A stretch of 29,136 bases of DNA, from NCBI GenBank assembly GCA_947629995.1, contig CANRFX010000006.1, positions 1-29,136 of the forward strand, written 5' to 3'. Under the pieces are notes generated by a model. That model worked only from the letters and a program-made list of their open reading frames with translations. It had not been told where the DNA came from and ran no database searches. Positions 25,198 to 29,136 of the stretch are shown piece after piece. Source of the stretch: an uncultured Clostridia bacterium. Its GTDB lineage: Bacteria; Bacillota; Clostridia; TANB77; CAG-508. How positions within the stretch are numbered: position 1 is the first letter of the stretch; the number at the start of each line of letters is the position of its first letter. Both the position numbers and the translations under genes were made by a program.

Positions 25198-25226
25198 TAG
25201 ACATTTTTAAAGTATTATTGTATAAT
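25198..25226 (+). promoter_or_regulatory. Sigma-A-type promoter for the glucosaminidase operon
   Basis: TAGACA (25198-25203), 17-base spacer, TATAAT (25221-25226), 37 bases before ATG 25264; AAGGAAGA serves as ribosome site. Confidence 0.6.
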
Positions 25227-25263
25227 AAATATGTATTATTTTAAGTAAAGGAAGATATAAATT

Positions 25264-26604
25264 ATGCCTAATCAAAATGATTATAGAAATTTATCTGATG
25301 TTTTTAGAGAATTACAAGAAATGCAACATAATCCACAAATTTCTGAACAATATAATAAAAAAGAAGCAAAAACTAAAAAGCATTTTAATTTTCGTTATAG
25401 TAATCCATATCAAAATCATGATTTAAAACTTTCTCATATTATAATAGGTTGTGGAATTTTAATTGTTGGACTAGCTGTGTTCTTTCCAAAAAACACTTCT
25501 TTCACTCAAAGTTATGCCAAAGAAGAAATTTCAGAAATATCTGAATATGAATTAAACCGACATAGATTAAACATTCAAAATATTATTTCCGAAAATGCTA
25601 ATATGGATAGAGTAAAAGAGCAAGTAATTGAAGAACGTGATATTGAATTTGAAACACAATATAATAATAATCCATCTCTTCCAAAAAGTGAAGAAGTAAT
25701 TATGCAAGAAGGAATTCTTGGTAAAGAAAATGTAACTGCTGTAAAAACTTATGAAAATGGTAATTTTGTAGAAGAAATTATTTTAAATAAAGAAAAATTA
25801 GTAGATCCTGTATCAAAAATAATTGATATTGGTACATCTGAATTTTTAGCAAAACATAAGGTACATATTGGGGATACAATGTATTTTGTATCAACTGCTA
25901 ATTTAAAAGAAACAACAGATACTTCTTCTAAAGATATTGCTGAAGTTAAAGAAAGTTTAGATGTTAAGTTGTTGGAATTACCAAGTGAAGAATGGTGTAA
26001 AGTTTCTTATGATAATATTGAGGGATATGTTAAAACATCTAATTTAACCTCTGCTTTTACTACACCAAGTATTGTTGAAAAAAATAGAATTCAAAGAATT
26101 TTAATTAAAGTAAATATAGATATGGAATTAAATAGGACAAGTGGTTTAAGTTTAAATGATTATAAAAAAATATTTACAAATCTTCCAAATGATAAAAATA
26201 AAATCTTTGAAAATAATTATACTACTTTTTATAATGCAGAAAAGAAATATAATATTAATGGTATTTTCTTAGCTTCTATAGCTATTCATGAAAGTAATTG
26301 GGGTACTTCTGAGATTGCTCAAGACAAGAAAAACCTATTTGGATATGGTTCTTTTGATTCAACTCCTTATACTTCTTCTTTTGAATTTGCAGATTATTCA
26401 GAAGGTATCGAGACAGTTGCTAAATCTTTAGTAAAATACTATTTAAATCCATCTGGCACAAAAATTTATGATAATGAAACGGCTGCTGCTTGGTATTATA
26501 ATGGACCTACTTTAAGAGGAGTTAATACAAGATACGCTTCTGACCCGGATTGGTATTCAAAAGTATTTAATTATATGCAAACTCTATATAATAGACTTGG
26601 CTAA
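25264..26604 (+). CDS. Membrane-anchored glucosaminidase (GH73-type) with SH3-like domain
   Basis: Cell-wall hydrolase predicted to cut N-acetylglucosaminyl bonds in peptidoglycan. A cytoplasmic N-terminal tail of about 57 residues precedes one membrane segment (about 58-75, IIIGCGILIVGLAVFF). Then comes an extracellular linker, an SH3-like repeat (EWCKVSYDNIEGYVKTSNL) and a lysozyme-like C-terminal domain. The likely catalytic Glu is E343 in ASIAIHESNWGTS, followed by NLFGYGSFD and YADP-like NTRYASDPDWYSKVF. 446 residues, intact, no in-frame CGG. It forms a two-gene unit with the membrane-anchored orphan downstream. Could be a remodelling enzyme; the long cytoplasmic tail may bind a partner. 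Confidence 0.85.
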   Translation: MPNQNDYRNLSDVFRELQEMQHNPQISEQYNKKEAKTKKHFNFRYSNPYQNHDLKLSHIIIGCGILIVGLAVFFPKNTSFTQSYAKEEISEISEYELNRHRLNIQNIISENANMDRVKEQVIEERDIEFETQYNNNPSLPKSEEVIMQEGILGKENVTAVKTYENGNFVEEIILNKEKLVDPVSKIIDIGTSEFLAKHKVHIGDTMYFVSTANLKETTDTSSKDIAEVKESLDVKLLELPSEEWCKVSYDNIEGYVKTSNLTSAFTTPSIVEKNRIQRILIKVNIDMELNRTSGLSLNDYKKIFTNLPNDKNKIFENNYTTFYNAEKKYNINGIFLASIAIHESNWGTSEIAQDKKNLFGYGSFDSTPYTSSFEFADYSEGIETVAKSLVKYYLNPSGTKIYDNETAAAWYYNGPTLRGVNTRYASDPDWYSKVFNYMQTLYNRLG

Positions 26605-26619
26605 TAAATGGAGGTTATA

Positions 26620-27453
26620 ATGAAAAAAATTAAAATTAGAAATGAAAGGTTAGTATTTGTTATATTAATTATTGTATTGTTCTTTACTTGTATTTTACTT
26701 TATCACTTTGTATTTGCTAATATGCTTGAAAGAAATTCTTTTGCAAATGAAATGATAGAAATTGCAGAGGAAAATGAAAATTCAATATTTAATATTCAAA
26801 GAATTCTATTATATAGTAGTGCAAATGCAATTAGTAATTCAGAAAATCAATCTTTGCAAGACATGAGTATTGATCAATTTACCGATATTTCTATTTATAT
26901 TGATAATACTAGTACAATTTCAGAATTAACAAATGAAAATACAGTAAAACAATTATATATAGACGATATTTCAATTACTACAAATTCTGATATTGGAACT
27001 AAGCTTTTAAACTATAAAAATCCTTTAGATTTTGGTAAATATAAATCTTTGAAAGATTTGAAAAATAATAGAATTGATTTTAATATTGTTAATACTAATG
27101 AAGAAAATGAAAATAATGATTATAGTAACCCTACTTTCTATACAGATTGCTCTAATCCAATTTCTTTAGGATATTTAAATAAAGGTGTAGTTAAAAATTA
27201 TTCTGTTTCTGAAAGTTCATCTAGTGTATCTTTTAATGGAAAAGTATTACAAGAGGCAAATGTAAATATTGATGATATTAATTACAGTTTATCTTTTAAA
27301 ATTCATATTATTAATAATTTAAATCAAAAATTTTTGTATAATATGAAGTTAGATGTTGGATTAAATGATGATAATGGTGGCATATATAATGGCTATGTTT
27401 ATAGAGCAAAAGATACTTCTGGTAGTGAATATAGATTTTTTAAAGAGATTTAA
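26620..27453 (+). CDS. Membrane-anchored extracellular protein of unknown function
   Basis: Not recognised. The start is set at ATG 26620 because GGAGG lies directly upstream; the ATG at 26608 overlaps that ribosome site. The protein (277 residues) has a short basic cytoplasmic end (MKKIKIRNER), one membrane helix (about 11-32) and an Asn/Ser/Asp-rich extracellular domain predicted to be mostly beta strand, with a single Cys. Located 15 bases after the glucosaminidase gene and ended by a strong terminator, so it is probably its partner. Pilin-like or wall-binding roles are possible but unsupported. Confidence 0.7.
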   Translation: MKKIKIRNERLVFVILIIVLFFTCILLYHFVFANMLERNSFANEMIEIAEENENSIFNIQRILLYSSANAISNSENQSLQDMSIDQFTDISIYIDNTSTISELTNENTVKQLYIDDISITTNSDIGTKLLNYKNPLDFGKYKSLKDLKNNRIDFNIVNTNEENENNDYSNPTFYTDCSNPISLGYLNKGVVKNYSVSESSSSVSFNGKVLQEANVNIDDINYSLSFKIHIINNLNQKFLYNMKLDVGLNDDNGGIYNGYVYRAKDTSGSEYRFFKEI

Positions 27454-27460
27454 TTATTAG

Positions 27461-27513
27461 TATCGTTTTGAAGAAATTTTGTATTATTTATCTATAATTT
27501 CTTCAAAACGATA
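27461..27513 (+). terminator. Strong intrinsic terminator
   Basis: Perfect 18-bp arms (27461-27478 and 27496-27513) around a 17-base loop, followed by TTTTT on the plus strand, eight bases after the 26620 gene. The 3' arm also belongs to the short minus-strand reading frame 27484-27657. Confidence 0.85.
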
Positions 27514-27657
27514 TTTTTGAATTATGTCTGGGTATTTTTTATGATCTACTTCAGATAAAAACATATCTAATGATCTTGTTCCTTTAAAAGTTTTCCACAT
27601 TGTAAATGGTTTCACAATATATATATTGAAATTTTTTGATAAAAAATGAGTATTGAA
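27484..27657 (-). pseudogene. Short minus-strand reading frame, probable gene remnant
   Basis: Open from a TAA at 27658-27660 to a stop at 27484-27486, 57 codons, with codon use like a real gene. A 38-residue version starts at ATG 27600 (MWKTFKGTRSLDMFLSEVD). No ribosome site is evident. Its end overlaps the terminator stem of the opposite gene. Either a C-terminal remnant of an accessory gene or a very small protein. Confidence 0.3.
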
Positions 27658-27687
27658 TTATACGAACTTTTAATAGATAAGTAAAGT

Positions 27688-28569
27688 TTATTCTTCTCTT
27701 CCTTTTTCTCTTTCTTTTTTTCTTAAAACAATTCCTAAATTGATTCCTTCTTCTATTTCATCTAATCCTAATGGTCTCCTTAACATTTTACCTATGACTT
27801 TAATTTCTTGGCTGTCAGCTACTTTTCCTGATAATTCCATCCTAATTCTACTAATGTACTCGTCCAAGTCCATTGTTTCTAATTTTCTAGCGGCTATCAA
27901 TTTCATTCTTTTCAAAATATTTTCAAAATTTATATCATAATTTTCAAAACCTTTTTCAAGCATAAAATCACCACCATCTAATCTAACTTCTGACAATCCC
28001 ATTTTTCTTTTTTCATCATATAATTTCACAAGTAAAGCTACCATGCCAGTATTTATAACTTTTCTATCTTGTTCTTTAAAAACATGAAACAGGTATTCTG
28101 GTTCTGGTGTCCAGATTCCCCATTCTTTATCTTCCACACCAATACATCTAGCTTGGTAATAGTATGGTGTAACATATAGTTCTCTACTAGCACAATTTTT
28201 GTCTGCAAAATAATAGAGCGGAGTAATAACATTACTCTTATTATTTTTGCTTAATCTTTGCAAGTTTTCAAATTCTCTTTTCCCAGTCCCAAATGGTGTT
28301 GCTGGTTGATTTACTAAAAAGGTATATTGTCTGTTTTCATCAATGGTTAGAACATAAACTAGCTGTGTACTCCCATAATTTATAAATTGTAATCTTTTTT
28401 GTTTACCTTGGAATTCTGGAACTGTATTACTTGAAACTACTTGGTTAATAAATTGATGTATTCTTAGAAATTCTTCTAAAGTATTTTCTACACTATCTCT
28501 TTCAGGTGGCATTTTCAAATAATGCATCCCATAATTAGGTATGCCTAAAGAGTCTTCTTTTTTTATCAT
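27688..28569 (-). CDS. Unknown accessory protein, possibly kinase-like fold
   Basis: Not recognised with confidence. I place the start at ATG 28569 because AAGGAG sits six bases upstream; an ATG six bases earlier abuts that ribosome site. 293 residues, soluble. The layout faintly resembles a protein-kinase/aminoglycoside-phosphotransferase fold: a beta-rich N-terminal part with YTFLVNQPATPFGTGKREFENL, then ELYVTPYYYQA as a hinge, then VRLDGGDFMLEK, which could stand for a degenerate catalytic loop. The C-terminus is highly charged (RKKEREKGREE). Weak TTGAAA and TATAGG upstream (28609-28636). Lies among accessory genes and has no in-frame CGG. Confidence 0.6.
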   Translation of the reverse strand: MIKKEDSLGIPNYGMHYLKMPPERDSVENTLEEFLRIHQFINQVVSSNTVPEFQGKQKRLQFINYGSTQLVYVLTIDENRQYTFLVNQPATPFGTGKREFENLQRLSKNNKSNVITPLYYFADKNCASRELYVTPYYYQARCIGVEDKEWGIWTPEPEYLFHVFKEQDRKVINTGMVALLVKLYDEKRKMGLSEVRLDGGDFMLEKGFENYDINFENILKRMKLIAARKLETMDLDEYISRIRMELSGKVADSQEIKVIGKMLRRPLGLDEIEEGINLGIVLRKKEREKGREE

Positions 28570-28726
28570 ATACATCTCCTTTTTGTATCAAATTTTAATA
28601 TATATTTTCCTATAAAATAAATCCAAACATTTTCAATTTTTTAGCAAAGAAAATAGTTTTAAACTATATAAATATTTATAGAATAAAATTTCTCGAAAAA
28701 AAAAGTCTCTATCTTATATATAAGTA

Positions 28727-29136
28727 TCAAAAATTAATAATTTTATTTATATTTTCTATAATTTCTATTCCTTCTATCTTATTAATTCCAAAACATTTTT
28801 TACCTAAATCTTTAAGTGATGCCCCACAATGATAAAGTTCTTTATTATCTATAATAATAAACCTATCATGGAATTTATTTGTTCGTGCTATTTTTAGTGT
28901 CCCATATTGCTCATTAAACTTCTTAATATCTAGTTTTGTTAGATTACAATTTTGTGAAGTTAAAATAATTGCTTGGACATTTTTATTTTTCTTTTGTAGC
29001 ATTTTAAGAATAGTATCATCTATATAATTATCTATTATTACTATTTTACTTTGAGCTGTTTTTATAATATCAATTATTATTTCATAGCTATCCCATATTT
29101 GTCCTTTGAAAAATATTTTTTGTTTGAATTCTTGGT
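28727..29136 (-). CDS. C-terminal part of an ORF6N-type protein with PLD-like domain (5' end outside window)
   Basis: The reading frame is open from the window edge to the stop at 28727, about 136 residues. IFFKGQIWDSYEIIIDIIKTA, shortened here to FFKGQIWDSYE, then IVIIDNYIDDTIL and NKFHDRFIIIDNKELYHCGASLKDLG, quoted as HDRFIIID and HCGASLKDLG, match the C-terminal phospholipase-D-like half seen in clostridial ORF6N-domain proteins. The N-terminal DNA-binding ORF6N domain would lie beyond 29136. Such proteins are phage or defence associated; the HxDR motif is a reduced form of HKD. The ATG at 29002 is internal and not the real start. Function unproven. Confidence 0.75.
   Translation of the reverse strand, partial: QEFKQKIFFKGQIWDSYEIIIDIIKTAQSKIVIIDNYIDDTILKMLQKKNKNVQAIILTSQNCNLTKLDIKKFNEQYGTLKIARTNKFHDRFIIIDNKELYHCGASLKDLGKKCFGINKIEGIEIIENINKIINF

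Noticed and set aside
29003..29136. CRISPR array, tRNA, rRNA or IS termini
   Set aside because: No repeated spacer pattern, cloverleaf or transposase with terminal repeats was seen anywhere in the window.

Overview
This window comes from a very AT-rich Bacillota genome (roughly 27-30% GC by eye), most likely an uncultured Clostridia-like lineage. The evidence is AAGGAG/AGGAGG ribosome sites, occasional TTG starts, an rnc-radical SAM pair, AddB, PgeF, YitT, a type IA topoisomerase and an Rpn/YhgA-type nuclease. No rRNA or tRNA genes were seen.

The dominant observation is a translational one. Twelve genes look broken by frameshifts, but every break follows one rule. A single extra C lies directly in front of an in-frame GGN glycine codon, so the zero-frame codon there is CGG. 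Skipping that C (+1), or reading CGGN as one four-base glycine codon, restores the full-length protein in all cases. I find 20 such sites in 12 genes: an ABC permease, its ATPase, a TrmH-type methyltransferase, mfd, an HExxH protein, a GltD-like oxidoreductase, UDG (2 sites), an S66 carboxypeptidase (3), addB (2), a DUF2207 protein (4), a YitT protein and an Elp3-like radical SAM protein. The GltD-like gene also has 2. I found no frameshift without CGG. I also found no convincing native gene using CGG as an ordinary arginine codon, while out-of-frame CGG (GCG GGA, GGC GGA, ATC GGA and similar) is common and harmless. This looks like genome-wide recoding of CGG as a +1/quadruplet glycine signal, not decay or sequencing error.

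Layout. Positions 29-1603 (minus) hold an ABC importer ATPase and permease. Positions 1696-2682 (minus) hold an Rpn/PD-(D/E)XK nuclease with a TTG start. Positions 2950-7816 (minus) hold mfd, a TrmH-family methyltransferase and trmL. Positions 7986-8279 (plus) hold a small orphan of higher GC, with its own promoter and hairpin. Positions 8322-11026 (minus) hold an HD hydrolase translationally coupled to topB. Positions 11195-12296 (plus) hold an HExxH protein convergent with the GltD-like gene. Positions 12312-25083 form a long minus-strand stretch, read from the right: rnc, radical SAM, yitT-like, ogg-like, DUF2207, addB, pgeF, S66 carboxypeptidase, UDG, gltD-like. Positions 25264-27453 (plus) hold a membrane-anchored glucosaminidase and a membrane-anchored orphan. 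Positions 27484-29136 (minus) hold accessory genes: a short remnant, an unknown possibly kinase-like protein and the C-terminal half of an ORF6N/PLD-type protein.

Functionally the window mixes genome maintenance (Mfd, AddB, UDG, OGG-type glycosylase, TopB), RNA modification or processing (TrmL, TrmH family, RNase III, radical SAM), cell-wall turnover (S66 peptidase, glucosaminidase, PgeF) and accessory genes. Several repair genes are intact only if the CGG rule operates.
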